Part shown: positions 25,305-33,661 of the stretch, piece after piece
How positions within the stretch are numbered: the first letter of the stretch is position 1
How the letters are laid out: every line of letters begins with the position of its first letter
Program-made: the position numbers and the translations under genes
DNA from: Candidatus Iainarchaeum sp.
GTDB lineage: Archaea; Iainarchaeota; Iainarchaeia; Iainarchaeales; SKW153
Reading direction: 5' to 3'
Assembly (NCBI GenBank): GCA_026414365.1
Contig: JAOAJD010000001.1
Location: forward strand, 103,687 to 167,686
Length of the DNA stretch: 64,000 nucleotides
The notes under the pieces: model-generated
What the model saw: only the letters and a program-made list of their open reading frames with translations
Told to the model about the DNA's origin: nothing
The model's database searches: none

Positions 25305-25583
25305 ATGACAACTATAAGCTGTGTGGTTTGTATGGTGATGTTAGGTCCACCATCTGAAAAACTAAGATTGAAACTTTTAGAAGAAGAATTAAAACTGAGA
25401 AAAAAACAACCAGAGCATTGGGCAAAAAGCAAGTATAGAAAATATGCAAATTTGCAATCAAAAAGAAAGAGAAAAAGAGAAGAGAGAGAATTAGAGAAAG
25501 AGCAAGAAATAATTGAACAGGCGATGGAACAGAGAGAAAAAATTGACAAAAAAAGAAAACAAAAGAAAAAGGGTAAAAGATAA
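25305..25583 (+). CDS. Small highly charged protein, function unknown
   Basis: 92 residues. After a short hydrophobic start (MTTISCVVCMVMLGPPSEK) the protein is almost entirely Lys, Arg and Glu in helix-forming order and ends KKRKQKKKGKR. It could be a nucleic-acid-associated or coiled-coil protein. The low complexity prevents family assignment. It follows the zinc-ribbon gene on the same strand and converges with the DHH phosphoesterase gene. Start uncertain. Confidence 0.45.
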   Translation: MTTISCVVCMVMLGPPSEKLRLKLLEEELKLRKKQPEHWAKSKYRKYANLQSKRKRKREERELEKEQEIIEQAMEQREKIDKKRKQKKKGKR

Positions 25584-25605
25584 GTAAGATAAAGAAGTTT
25601 TAAAC

Positions 25606-26646
25606 TTAATACTCTCTTATAGGAACCTTCTTGCTCTCATAATTCTCTATAAACTGATGGGTTAACTTAACACACAAATCTAAAGCAGCTGAAGACATAG
25701 ATGAAGATGAATTGAAAGATGCTGCTCCGGCATGGCCACCCCCGGAACCACCTATTCTTCTACTTAATTCATAAAAAATATTTTTGGATAAGTCAAAACC
25801 TGTCTTTTTCAAAAAATCTTGTTTGACCCTTGCTGATATCAATAAAATTCCTTTTTTAACACCTGCAGCAAATGCGACATCTGCCCCAAATTGAACTAGC
25901 AATGAAGCTGCATTTGCCTCATAAGCATCAACTTCTGTAGTTACTATTAGATATCCCAAACTATTAAAGATCCTACACCTTTTAACAGCTTTCAATGTGG
26001 CCACTTTTTCAGCTATTGTCCTAGGAATCTCAAATAGAGAACAAATCTCATAATAACTTTTATTAGATAAATCTAACATCTTTGCCAAATAGTATAAATC
26101 TTCACTTCTAGCTAAATATAAATTAGAAGAGTCTGAGATTATACCTGAAGCTACGCATACAGCAATATCTTTATTTATATCTAAACCATAATGCTCTGTT
26201 ATTTTGTAAATTAATAAAGTCGTAGAAATACTATCTGCTATAATAAAATTATTTTTTTTAATCTTTGATTGATGGTGGTCTATTACAAAAACATTCTCTT
26301 TATCTAAAAAATTAGCATAGTTTCCAAGCATATTCTTTTCAGAACAATCCAAAATAAAAATATAGTCAAAAAGTTCCATATCTTTATTGCTTATTCGTTC
26401 ATCAACAGAGAAAGGTATTTTTAGCTTCTCTGCAAAGGACTTCGCTGCCATATTTATGTGTTCAGGAACTATTATCTTAACAGAATGATTCTTAATAAAC
26501 ATAAAATAGAAAATTCCTGCTGAAGCTATTGCATCAACATCTGCACCTTTGTGAGTTAAAATCAATATATTTAACGATTTTGATTCTACAGCTGAAAAAA
26601 ACTTTTCTAGAGCACTAAAATCATTATTAGTTTGTACTGATCCCAT
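25606..26646 (-). CDS. DHH-DHHA1 phosphoesterase (RecJ/NrnA-like)
   Basis: 346 residues. The DHH domain has ILILTHKGADVDAIASAGIFYF (motif I, GADVDA in place of the usual H.D.DA), DYIFILDCSE (motif II) and VFVIDHHQSK (motif III DHH). The DHHA1 domain ends in RRIGGSGGGHAGAASF, with the GGGHxxAA substrate-binding motif. Archaeal relatives act as nano-RNases, oligoribonucleotide exonucleases or GAN-like helicase partners. It is the first gene downstream of the prefoldin/exosome run on the same strand, separated by about 90 bases. The exact substrate is open. Confidence 0.88.
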   Translation of the reverse strand: MGSVQTNNDFSALEKFFSAVESKSLNILILTHKGADVDAIASAGIFYFMFIKNHSVKIIVPEHINMAAKSFAEKLKIPFSVDERISNKDMELFDYIFILDCSEKNMLGNYANFLDKENVFVIDHHQSKIKKNNFIIADSISTTLLIYKITEHYGLDINKDIAVCVASGIISDSSNLYLARSEDLYYLAKMLDLSNKSYYEICSLFEIPRTIAEKVATLKAVKRCRIFNSLGYLIVTTEVDAYEANAASLLVQFGADVAFAAGVKKGILLISARVKQDFLKKTGFDLSKNIFYELSRRIGGSGGGHAGAASFNSSSSMSSAALDLCVKLTHQFIENYESKKVPIREY

Positions 26647-26733
26647 AAAATAGAATAAACAGACATAAGTATATTAAGATTCTGTTATAGACAAATATTT
26701 CGAGAAGAGCAGATTGTATAATTAAATAAAAAA

Positions 26734-27102
26734 TTAACTAGAAGCTAGCTCACTGTTTTCTGACTCTGCAGAAATATTCTCTACTTCAGATTTCTCTATC
26801 TTTGCCTTTAATTTATTCAACTTCTCTAACAAAGCATCTTCTTGCTTTTGGAAAGTCTTTATTCTAAGGTCGATATTCTCTTTTTGTGATTTTAACTCTT
26901 TAACTAACTCTTTTGGGTCAGCTGGAATCAAAATATTGCCAATCGCTTTGTAAGCAATCTTCTCTTTTGTTTTTTCTAATTCTTCGATAGCATTATTTAA
27001 AATTTCTGACTGTACTACAAAATTTCTTTTTTGAGTAGAAACATTAATAAGTTGAGCTCTTGATTTTTCGAACTCTTTTATATCATCAGCATTTTCTGCC
27101 AT
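26734..27102 (-). CDS. pfdB: Prefoldin beta subunit
   Basis: 122 residues from ATG 27102. Two long helices around a short beta hairpin: FEKSRAQLINVSTQKRNFVVQSEILNNAIEELEKTKEKIAYKAIGNILIPADPKELVKELKSQKENIDLRIKTFQKQEDALLEKL. AYKAIGNILI is the typical beta-hairpin signature. It hands unfolded proteins to the thermosome. The start overlaps the Pcc1 gene by 17 bases. Prefoldin beta next to Pcc1, RpoP and L37Ae is the known archaeal superoperon order. The C-terminal acidic tail (ENISAESENSELASS) is longer than usual. Confidence 0.93.
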   Translation of the reverse strand: MAENADDIKEFEKSRAQLINVSTQKRNFVVQSEILNNAIEELEKTKEKIAYKAIGNILIPADPKELVKELKSQKENIDLRIKTFQKQEDALLEKLNKLKAKIEKSEVENISAESENSELASS

Positions 27103-27346
27103 ATAATCCCTCCTCAATATTAACACATAAAGCAATCTGTTTTAAATAAGAATTGAAAGATGCTTTCAGAGCAGTATTGTCTCTTGCAGATATTTTTAAA
27201 CAAATCTTATTACCTTCTAAGAAAAAATTTGACTCTGATCTTTTTTCTAATTTTTTTTCTACATCGGGAATTATTGAATCAAATATTGCCTTTGCTAAAT
27301 GTTTATCATCAAAAATAATATCTAATTCTAAATAGCAACTCATCAT
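27086..27346 (-). CDS. pcc1: KEOPS complex subunit Pcc1
   Basis: 86 residues. The pattern YLELDIIFDDKHLAKAIFDSIIPDVEKKL...NKICLKISARDNTALKASFNSYLKQIALCVNI fits the small alpha-beta Pcc1/Cgi121-type fold. Pcc1 is the dimerisation subunit of KEOPS, which makes the t6A modification at position 37 of ANN-decoding tRNAs. It lies between rpoP and prefoldin beta, overlapping the latter, exactly as in other archaeal exosome superoperons. Two ATG codons in a row (27346, 27343) can serve as start. Confidence 0.85.
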   Translation of the reverse strand: MMSCYLELDIIFDDKHLAKAIFDSIIPDVEKKLEKRSESNFFLEGNKICLKISARDNTALKASFNSYLKQIALCVNIEEGLYGRKC

Positions 27347-27350
27347 AACA

Positions 27351-27488
27351 CTATCTAGCTTTTATTTTCTTAGTAACGGGTGGCCTAACTTTTTCAACCA
27401 CTCTATAAGCACAACTCGGACATCTTATTAAACTTTTTGAGATAGTATCGAAAACTCTCCCGCATGCTACGCACCTATAAGTTGCCAT
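27351..27488 (-). CDS. rpoP: DNA-directed RNA polymerase subunit P (Rpb12-like)
   Basis: A 45-residue protein read on the minus strand from ATG 27488 to TAG at 27351. It starts MATYRCVACGRVFD and continues IRCPSCAYRVVEKVRPP, with four cysteines in CxxC...CxxC order forming one zinc ribbon, followed by a basic tail. This is the smallest RNA polymerase subunit, needed for promoter opening. It sits 4 bases from pcc1 and 30 bases after the L37Ae gene, as in other archaea. Confidence 0.93.
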   Translation of the reverse strand: MATYRCVACGRVFDTISKSLIRCPSCAYRVVEKVRPPVTKKIKAR

Positions 27489-27518
27489 CCAAACACCTCA
27501 TATATCTATCTACTATTT

Positions 27519-27908
27519 TCAACTCTTATTTTTCTTTGCTTCTTTTTTTTCTTTTTTATCTGTTTTTTCTTTTCTGCTCTCCTCTAAATTTAATATGCTT
27601 CCCTCTACGCTACCTTCTTTAACAGAAATAAGTTGGGCCAGATTGGCCATAAAACTTTTTTGTTCTACCATCTTCTTTATTATATCTCCGGATGTAGTTT
27701 TCGGCAAATAAGCACCACCTGCAAAAGTAGTATTACATTTGCCACAGTAAAATATACCTGTACTGACTCTTTTAACTTTCTTAAAACCGCATAGTGGGCA
27801 TTCATGTTTTTGTCTTTGTAAAGGTTCTATTTTCAATAACCTCTTTCTAATTCCAACACCATATCTTGCTCCAAACCTTGCAGTTTGCTTCGTTTTTTTT
27901 GTTGACAT
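27519..27908 (-). CDS. rpl37ae: Large-subunit ribosomal protein L37Ae (eL43) with C-terminal extension
   Basis: 129 residues. The first 70-75 are a normal eL43: KTARFGARYGVGIRKRLLKIE-type start (here KQTARFGARYGVGIRKR), CPLCGFKKVKRVSTGIFYCGKC zinc ribbon, and TTFAGGAYLPKTTSG. The usual protein ends soon after. Here about 50 further residues follow, with a hydrophobic stretch (MANLAQLISVKEGSVEGSIL) and a lysine-rich tail. Position after Rrp42 and before rpoP is the conserved superoperon order. The extension is unusual and may contact rRNA. Confidence 0.93.
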   Translation of the reverse strand: MSTKKTKQTARFGARYGVGIRKRLLKIEPLQRQKHECPLCGFKKVKRVSTGIFYCGKCNTTFAGGAYLPKTTSGDIIKKMVEQKSFMANLAQLISVKEGSVEGSILNLEESRKEKTDKKEKKEAKKNKS

Positions 27909-27930
27909 TTATTATCACTCTCTTCTAATT

Positions 27931-28713
27931 TTACAAAAGCTTTCTCAATAACTCAGCATTTTTAAATGCTAAATCAATACATCTATCAATCTCATCTTTT
28001 TTAAATGAACCAATACCTCCTTTTTGGAAAGCTGTCATAAACCCATCCTCTGTAACGCATACTGAGAACCTACCATCTGAAGCTTTTTCTTCCTTTAAAG
28101 AAGCATCAACCAAAAGGAGATCTTCTACTTTCGTAAAAGTATTTAGGATAGGTAATCTTTTTAAGTTCAATGGAATATTAGTACTCTCTTTTAATACTAT
28201 CTTATCATTTTCCATTTTTGGAAATTTAGAGTTTTTTAACGCAGATAATGCCGCTAATGCAGATGCATCAAAAAGATTTCCATCATCATTAAGCACATAT
28301 AAATCTAAATAAATGATCCAAACTAATTCACCCTCTCTTATACAAAGACTATTAAAATCAATTGCTTTAGATTCTCTAATACCCCTATCAACAACTCTTG
28401 CTAATTCTATTGCATTTTCATCTGGAGGCCCAACATCAAAAGAAGGCGACGCCATTGCTAACAATTCCGTACCTACAGAAATTGCCCCTTCGTTTGGTGA
28501 ATCAGGGTAAGGTTCACCTAAGCCAAACTTAACACCTGCTAAAACAAAAGTATTACCAAGTTTTACACTAGCAGAACCATCAGCATTCTTTGTAATTCCA
28601 TACTCTATCTTTATTGGTCTATATTGATCTAAAGATCTTCCATCTTCTCTTATCCCTTTTTTAAGCTCATCAATCGTTTTATCTTTTATTAAATCCCAGA
28701 TAATTTCATTCAT
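27931..28713 (-). CDS. rrp42: Exosome complex subunit Rrp42
   Basis: 260 residues, RNase PH fold. REDGRSLDQYRPIKIEYGITKNADGSASVKLGNTFVLAGVKFGLGEPYPDSPNEG is the family start, followed by ARVVDRGIRESKAIDF and LDLYVLNDDGNLFDASALAA. Rrp42 is the non-catalytic partner of Rrp41 in the hexameric exosome ring, which degrades and tails RNA 3' ends. Its start overlaps the Rrp41 stop by one base. A normal length and all conserved blocks are present. Confidence 0.96.
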   Translation of the reverse strand: MNEIIWDLIKDKTIDELKKGIREDGRSLDQYRPIKIEYGITKNADGSASVKLGNTFVLAGVKFGLGEPYPDSPNEGAISVGTELLAMASPSFDVGPPDENAIELARVVDRGIRESKAIDFNSLCIREGELVWIIYLDLYVLNDDGNLFDASALAALSALKNSKFPKMENDKIVLKESTNIPLNLKRLPILNTFTKVEDLLLVDASLKEEKASDGRFSVCVTEDGFMTAFQKGGIGSFKKDEIDRCIDLAFKNAELLRKLL

Positions 28714-29408
28714 TATAACTCCTCCACAAAATATTTACTTTTTAACGCTTGTTTTTGAATTTCATAAACTTGTTTTGCTGCTTTTATACCCATTTCACAC
28801 AAAATTTTCCACTCTTCTTTAGTAAGCAATCCATCCATTTGCAACAAAACAATCTCCTCTGTATTGGGCATTATTGCAAAAGGAATATCTACTGCATCTT
28901 CTGCATCTTCCTCTTCTTTATTTAAATCAACAACTAGTTGTCCGTTAGCCTTTCCTATACCAACAGCACTAATTAAATCTCTCATAGGTATTCCAGCATC
29001 AGCCAACGCAACTGCTGCTGCTGTCAATGCTGCAACTCTTGTACCTGCATTACTATCTATAACTTCCACATCAATCTCAATTTCGGTGTTTGGAAATTTT
29101 TCTGTAAAGATTGCTCTCTCTAATGCCTCACCACTGACCTTACTTATTTCAATTTCCCTTCTGCCTGGTTTTGGATTTTTTCTTTCAGGAACAGAAAAAG
29201 TTGCCATTCTATAATTATAAGTTACAACAGCTCTATATGGATTACCTATGTGTTTAGGTAAACATTCCTTAGGACCATAAACTGCAGCATATATTTTGTT
29301 TTGTCCCCATTCTATGTAAGCAGATCCATCAGCCCTTTGTATTACACCTACTTCTATTTTTATTGGCCTTAAATCTTCAGGATTTCTACCATCCGGTCTT
29401 TTATTCAT
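28713..29408 (-). CDS. rrp41: Exosome complex catalytic subunit Rrp41
   Basis: 231 residues, RNase PH fold. The family start RPDGRNPEDLRPIKIEVGVIQRADGSAYIEWGQNKIYAAVYGP is followed by the RNA-binding RMATFSVPERKNPKPGRREIEISK. The catalytic region is DVEVIDSNAGTRVAALTAAAVALADAGIPM, with the acidic phosphate-site residues retained in DVDIPFA-like VDIPFAIMPN. It is the phosphorolytic 3'-5' exoribonuclease of the exosome. It lies between Rrp4 (4 bases upstream) and Rrp42 (1-base overlap). Confidence 0.96.
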   Translation of the reverse strand: MNKRPDGRNPEDLRPIKIEVGVIQRADGSAYIEWGQNKIYAAVYGPKECLPKHIGNPYRAVVTYNYRMATFSVPERKNPKPGRREIEISKVSGEALERAIFTEKFPNTEIEIDVEVIDSNAGTRVAALTAAAVALADAGIPMRDLISAVGIGKANGQLVVDLNKEEEDAEDAVDIPFAIMPNTEEIVLLQMDGLLTKEEWKILCEMGIKAAKQVYEIQKQALKSKYFVEEL

Positions 29409-29412
29409 AATT

Positions 29413-30048
29413 TCACTCTCCTAAAACATTACTACTCTGATTTTTTGCTTCTTCAATTATCTTAGTAACTCTATCAGTCAAATTTTCAGTATGTGCTTGC
29501 GATTCAATAAACTTTATCAACCTAAAGGCTAATTTTACATCTCCTCCTTTTATCCAAATTCTACCATTCCTACCAACAAGTATATTACAACCTGTACCTT
29601 TCTTTAATATGTTTAACATAGAGCCTTCTTTACCTATAACTCTAGGAATTTTTACTGGACTTATCTCTAAAAGCTCACCATCTTCTAATATCCTCGGCGA
29701 ATCTAAATCTACTTCGTTAACTTCATTAACTGATGCTATCTTAACAGATACCAAATCACCTACTTTAGCAAAGAAATCAATATTTTTCTTTGGTATAAAA
29801 CCAGAATAAAAAGAATTTATATTAACTACATACCCAGCAAACAATTCTTGTTCTATTATACCGATTACAATATCATTAATATTGGGTATGTATGGACCCT
29901 CTAATGGAATAACAGATATACTATCATAGCTCTCATTAACCAAACCAATACAATCAGAATACAGTTTGCCATCCCTTACAAAAACATGTTGTCCTGCTTT
30001 TTTTGAATTGTCACTAACTAACTCACCAGGTATTACTAATTTTCTCAT
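29413..30048 (-). CDS. rrp4: Exosome RNA-binding subunit Rrp4
   Basis: 211 residues. A short N-terminal domain (RKLVIPGELVSD) is followed by an S1 domain (PNINDIVIGIIEQELFAGYVVNINSFYSGFIPKKN... GDLVSVKIASVNE) and a KH domain (VIGKEGSMLNILKKGTGCNILVGRNGRIWIKGG). This is the cap subunit that guides RNA into the exosome channel. It is located between SBDS and Rrp41 with essentially no spacing. The C-terminal tail (KIIEEAKNQSS) is typical. Confidence 0.96.
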   Translation of the reverse strand: MRKLVIPGELVSDNSKKAGQHVFVRDGKLYSDCIGLVNESYDSISVIPLEGPYIPNINDIVIGIIEQELFAGYVVNINSFYSGFIPKKNIDFFAKVGDLVSVKIASVNEVNEVDLDSPRILEDGELLEISPVKIPRVIGKEGSMLNILKKGTGCNILVGRNGRIWIKGGDVKLAFRLIKFIESQAHTENLTDRVTKIIEEAKNQSSNVLGE

Positions 30049-30744
30049 TTAATCACCTAAGATCTTAACCTCTACACTTCCATGAGTAATATGATTAAGC
30101 TCATTAAGCAAAGAGATCTTTGCACCTGCAGATATTTCAAATAGTGCAATTAAACTACCGTCGCTTTGCCACTGCTCTTGTTTTACTTCATACTTATGTA
30201 TTGCCGCACTTGCTTTGCCTGCGTATTCTGCAGGAATCCTAACTGCAAATTTAATTTTGTCTATAGTTATAGGTAAAACTTTCTTAAGTTCTTTAACTAT
30301 AGCATTAGCCTGTTCTATTGTACTTCTATGTAAATCAATAGAAATTCTTAATTCATTAATCGCATTTTCAATTCTTTGAGGGGGGTGTGGTGCTTTTGTT
30401 TTTGGGTCGTATGCATTTTTAGCTATATAATCTATAATCTCCTTTCTTCTTTTATCTAACATCTGTCTTCTAAGTTCAGTAGTAAGTTGAACCTCACCTT
30501 CTTTTATTATTGTTTTTGCGATTTCTTGGATATCTGTTGTTTTAAAAACTTCTCTTATGTTTGCCTCTGACTGTCTATCTCCTTTTCTTGCATCTTTGAA
30601 TACTTCGTCAGATGCTAAAAGATCATCAAAATTTATTTTATTCCCATGCTTTAACTCCATTGCTAAAAAAGGATCAACTAAAATTTCAAACCTATGCCCG
30701 AATTTTTCATATTTTGCAATAACTGCATCTTCCATTTTTACCAT
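30049..30744 (-). CDS. sbds: SBDS/Sdo1 ribosome maturation protein
   Basis: 231 residues in three domains. The N-terminal FYSH domain (DAVIAKYEKFGHRFEILVDPFLAMELKHG... DEVFKDARKGDRQSE) is followed by the helical middle (TTELRRQMLDKRRKEIIDYIAKNAYDPKTKAPHPPQRIENAI) and the C-terminal ferredoxin-like part (LPITIDKIKFAVRIPAEYAGKASAAIHKY). Partner of EF-2-type GTPases in removing aIF6 from the large subunit. It lies between the proteasome alpha gene and Rrp4, as in most archaea. Confidence 0.96.
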   Translation of the reverse strand: MVKMEDAVIAKYEKFGHRFEILVDPFLAMELKHGNKINFDDLLASDEVFKDARKGDRQSEANIREVFKTTDIQEIAKTIIKEGEVQLTTELRRQMLDKRRKEIIDYIAKNAYDPKTKAPHPPQRIENAINELRISIDLHRSTIEQANAIVKELKKVLPITIDKIKFAVRIPAEYAGKASAAIHKYEVKQEQWQSDGSLIALFEISAGAKISLLNELNHITHGSVEVKILGD

Positions 30745-30770
30745 ATAAAAACCCTTGTTTAAAAAAGTGC

Positions 30771-31496
30771 CTAAACCTTAGCTAAATATTGTTTTAAATC
30801 TTCGTTGGGAATCTTTGTAAACCTTTTGTTTTTTTGTTCAATAAACGAAAACTCTAAGTTTTTATATTCTAATTTCTCTTTTTCTTGCAAGCCAAACTTT
30901 AAGGTTTTAAGCACCAGTATTATAGCATCATCATAATTAATGTTTTGGTTGTAATCTTTTTCTAAAAACTCCATAGCTTTTTCTCTATTCCTACCTATTG
31001 CAATTGCATGATATTCTGCTAAAGCCCCTGAAGGTTCTGTCTCAAATAATCTTTTACCTGTTGCATCTATGCCTCCAATTATGAAAGAAACACCAAAAGG
31101 TCTACCACCACCATATTGTGTATAAAGTTGTTTTAAAGAACTTATTTCTTTAACCAAAGTTTCTACTTCTATAGATTGTGAATAAAGAACTATGTTTTCT
31201 TGAGCTTTTTGTCTTGCAAATTCTGCCAACCTTCTGGCATCTCCAACTAAACCTGCAGACAAAGCCATTATATGATTATCAATTAAAAACATTTTCTCAA
31301 TTGACTCTGGTACTATAAGCTTACTTGTTACTCTCTTATCTGCACCAAAGATAATTCCGTCATTATACTTAACAGCAACTCCTAAAGTACCTTGAGATAC
31401 TATTTTACTAGCATACTCTACTTGATAAAGCCTACCATCAGGGCTAAACATTGTAGCTACTCTATCATAACCTGCTGTTTGAGATAACGGATACAT
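30771..31496 (-). CDS. psmA: Proteasome subunit alpha
   Basis: 241 residues. The alpha-type N-terminal signature GYDRVATMFSPDGRLYQVEYA is followed by SQGTLGVAVKYNDGIIFGADKRVTSKL, IMALSAGLVGDARRLAEFAR and YGGGRPFGVSFIIGGID. Alpha subunits form the outer gate rings of the 20S proteasome. First gene of the SBDS-exosome run here. The psmB gene is not in the window. The C-terminus (YLAKV) can dock into neighbours but lacks an HbYX motif, as expected for alpha. Confidence 0.97.
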   Translation of the reverse strand: MYPLSQTAGYDRVATMFSPDGRLYQVEYASKIVSQGTLGVAVKYNDGIIFGADKRVTSKLIVPESIEKMFLIDNHIMALSAGLVGDARRLAEFARQKAQENIVLYSQSIEVETLVKEISSLKQLYTQYGGGRPFGVSFIIGGIDATGKRLFETEPSGALAEYHAIAIGRNREKAMEFLEKDYNQNINYDDAIILVLKTLKFGLQEKEKLEYKNLEFSFIEQKNKRFTKIPNEDLKQYLAKV

Positions 31497-31552
31497 AATA
31501 ATCTCTCCTCTAAAAACTAATTTATAGTAAATAATATAAAAAGAATGTTTTC

Positions 31553-31903
31553 TTAACTGTTTAAAAGCTTGTTTATGTTTCCACTAATCTTATGAGTCAA
31601 TACTATTACTCTTTGTTTAGAAATCCTATCTAAAAATAAAAAACTTGCCCTAACCTCATTATTCATTACTAAAGAATATCTTAAAATGCCGTAATTTTTA
31701 TTTTTGTCCCAATAAATTAACCACGGCCTAATGATAGCACAACCTCTAATACCATATAGACTTAACAAATTGTTCCATATTGCCTCTTCTACCTCTGCCT
31801 TTGAAAATAGATTACTATCAGGTAAAACTCTGAAAGCTAAATATCTTTTTTTCCCTCTCATTGTTGTTTTAGCTATCTTTAACTTTTTCTTTATATTACT
31901 CAT
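31553..31903 (-). CDS. rnp2: RNase P protein component 2 (Pop5)
   Basis: 116 residues. KRYLAFRVLPDSNLFSKAEVEEAIWNNLLSLYGIRGCAIIRPWLIYWDKNKNYGILRYSLVMNNEVRASFLFL matches archaeal Pop5, an RRM-like subunit that pairs with Rpp30 (Rnp3) to position the catalytic part of RNase P RNA. Located 56 bases upstream of psmA on the same strand, where RNase P genes often sit in archaeal exosome superoperons. Its ATG overlaps the HD-protein stop by 4 bases. Confidence 0.87.
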   Translation of the reverse strand: MSNIKKKLKIAKTTMRGKKRYLAFRVLPDSNLFSKAEVEEAIWNNLLSLYGIRGCAIIRPWLIYWDKNKNYGILRYSLVMNNEVRASFLFLDRISKQRVIVLTHKISGNINKLLNS

Positions 31904-32439
31904 TTAAGATCACTTAAGTTTACATCTAATTTTGCTTTTGAAAATATTTCTTGTTCTAATCTTTTACAAGGCAAATAACAACGCTCAATCTCATCCAAAA
32001 TGTCTTTTGACTTTGATCCATATCTATTTCTCAAATAATCAAACCTCTCATCTAAACTCACTATCTTATTACCCTTAACTCTCTTATCCGCATAATAAAC
32101 TATCTTGCTTTCCCAACTTCTTAATGATTCTGGATTTAAAATCTCACTCAGAGCATGCTCTTTAACAATCTTAGCTATTTCTTTATAACCTAAATCTTCT
32201 AACATCTGTGCTCCTTTTATACCATGTTTTGTATCTGAATTTAAAGACTCAAATTTTGCAATATCGTGTAATATTGATGCTCTCTCAACCAAATCTATAT
32301 TTATATCAACACCATTTTTCTTTAAGCCATTCGCTATATAAACTGCAACCTTCGCAACCATTAAAGAATGCTCTAGTATTGAATCTGGATTTTTCTCTCT
32401 AACCATTTTAATACTATCTTCTCTTGAAGGCAAACGCAT
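31900..32439 (-). CDS. HD-domain phosphohydrolase
   Basis: 179 residues. HD motifs: ILEHSLMVAKVAVYIA (first His), RASILHDIAKFE (central HD pair), KHGIKGAQMLEDLGY and VKEHAL (third and fourth His regions), then YYADKRVKGNKIVSLDERFDYL. The arrangement resembles bacterial and archaeal HDIG-type nucleotide phosphohydrolases. Substrate unknown. It is translationally coupled to the Pop5 gene and follows the flavin reductase-like gene by 18 bases. Its presence in this ribonuclease-rich run hints at RNA or nucleotide metabolism, but that is inference. Confidence 0.85.
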   Translation of the reverse strand: MRLPSREDSIKMVREKNPDSILEHSLMVAKVAVYIANGLKKNGVDINIDLVERASILHDIAKFESLNSDTKHGIKGAQMLEDLGYKEIAKIVKEHALSEILNPESLRSWESKIVYYADKRVKGNKIVSLDERFDYLRNRYGSKSKDILDEIERCYLPCKRLEQEIFSKAKLDVNLSDLK

Positions 32440-32457
32440 ATTATCACTTTAAAATTA

Positions 32458-33015
32458 TTATTTCTTCTTAAATCCATAGCTAGCAAGTTTGTTGCCTACA
32501 CCAAAATATTCATTACTAAACAACAACAATGCTTTAATATTCTGAGTTTTTAATTTAGAATCTTCTAAAAGATTTTCATCAACTAATGCTAATTTTACCT
32601 CTCCAATAAAAAGATCGTGTGTTCCTAAAGAGATAATTTCCTTAAGCTCACATTCATAGCTAATAGGACACTCTTTTACTAAAGGTGCATTTATTTTTTT
32701 TGCTTCTTCTAAAGTTAAACCAATATCTTTAAACTTATCACAACTACATCCAGAAATAATGCCAGCTAAGTCAACTTTCTCTAAAATTTTTTCTTCAGGA
32801 ATATTTATGGAAAAACATTTTGATTCTTTAATTGCTCTATTTGTTAATCTTGAAGGCCTTATAGAAACACCCAAATATGGTGGTACACTACACAAAACAC
32901 CAAACCATGCTGCTGTCATAACATTATTCTTTCCTGATGAATCTCTGGAACCAACCAAAACTACAGGAGAAGGAAAAAGATTAATTAATTGACCTAATTG
33001 AAATTCTTTTTTCAT
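32458..33015 (-). CDS. Flavin reductase-like FMN-binding protein (DIM6/NTAB family)
   Basis: 185 residues from ATG 33015, fixed by an AGGTGA ribosome site at 33021-33026. FPSPVVLVGSRDSSGKNNVMTAAWFGVLCSVPPYLGVSIRPSRLTNRAIKESKCFSINIP matches the split-barrel FMN-binding fold of flavoredoxin and flavin reductases. The C-terminal LVDENLLEDSKL and SNEYFGVG are also typical. Likely reduces or carries FMN for an unknown partner. It lies between Rpp30 and the HD protein on one strand. Confidence 0.88.
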   Translation of the reverse strand: MKKEFQLGQLINLFPSPVVLVGSRDSSGKNNVMTAAWFGVLCSVPPYLGVSIRPSRLTNRAIKESKCFSINIPEEKILEKVDLAGIISGCSCDKFKDIGLTLEEAKKINAPLVKECPISYECELKEIISLGTHDLFIGEVKLALVDENLLEDSKLKTQNIKALLLFSNEYFGVGNKLASYGFKKK

Positions 33016-33030
33016 AAAGATCACCTAAAA

Positions 33031-33603
33031 TTAATCTAAACATTCTCTATCTAAAAAGAAAAAATCTGCTAAACTCTCTAAACATTCTGGGTCTCTTAAT
33101 TCAAACAAATCTCTAGCACCTGAGAAAAATTTAACTTTGCATTTAAACTTTGATAAAAAACTAAAACTTATAATTGAATTTTTTGTTAATAAAGCCCTCT
33201 CTTTGTCGTTCAATCCAAAAAATTCAGAAAATAAAAAAACAAAAGTTAAATCATTTTCTTTCCCCACTCTTGCTAAAGCAGAATCAATTAAAATAAAATC
33301 TTTAGAAAACGGGTGGATTATGAAGTCAAACATCTCTCTCCTCAAAGCATAATTCAAACTTTCTATATTATTTGGTCTAAACCCTAGATAATCGAAATTT
33401 TTATACTTTTTATTGCAATCTTCTTTTGAATTAACTATTTTACAAAACTCTAAATTCAAGCCCAAAGAATTTGATCTCTCCTTAAGATAAAAAATTTCTT
33501 TTTCAGCTAAATCTTTAGCTATTATAAAACTATTCAATCCAAAAAAATCTTTAGCTAATTTTAAGCTTTCTAAATTATCTATAAACACCAAATCTTTTTT
33601 CAT
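33031..33603 (-). CDS. rnp3: RNase P protein component 3 (Rpp30)
   Basis: 190 residues. A TIM-barrel-like protein with FDYLGFRPNNIESLNYALRREMFDFIIHP and IDSALARVGKENDLTFVFLFSEFF, the conserved core of Rpp30. It partners Pop5 (rnp2, 1.1 kb downstream on the same strand) in RNase P, which makes tRNA 5' ends. The start shows ATG 33603 after a 58-base gap from tRNA-Ala. It is somewhat shorter and more divergent at the N-terminus than typical archaeal Rpp30 (about 210-230). Confidence 0.83.
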   Translation of the reverse strand: MKKDLVFIDNLESLKLAKDFFGLNSFIIAKDLAEKEIFYLKERSNSLGLNLEFCKIVNSKEDCNKKYKNFDYLGFRPNNIESLNYALRREMFDFIIHPFSKDFILIDSALARVGKENDLTFVFLFSEFFGLNDKERALLTKNSIISFSFLSKFKCKVKFFSGARDLFELRDPECLESLADFFFLDRECLD

Positions 33604-33661
33604 AAAAAGATAAGGAAAGAAAAAATTATATGATATTGCATTTTTGCTAAAAAATAAGTAA

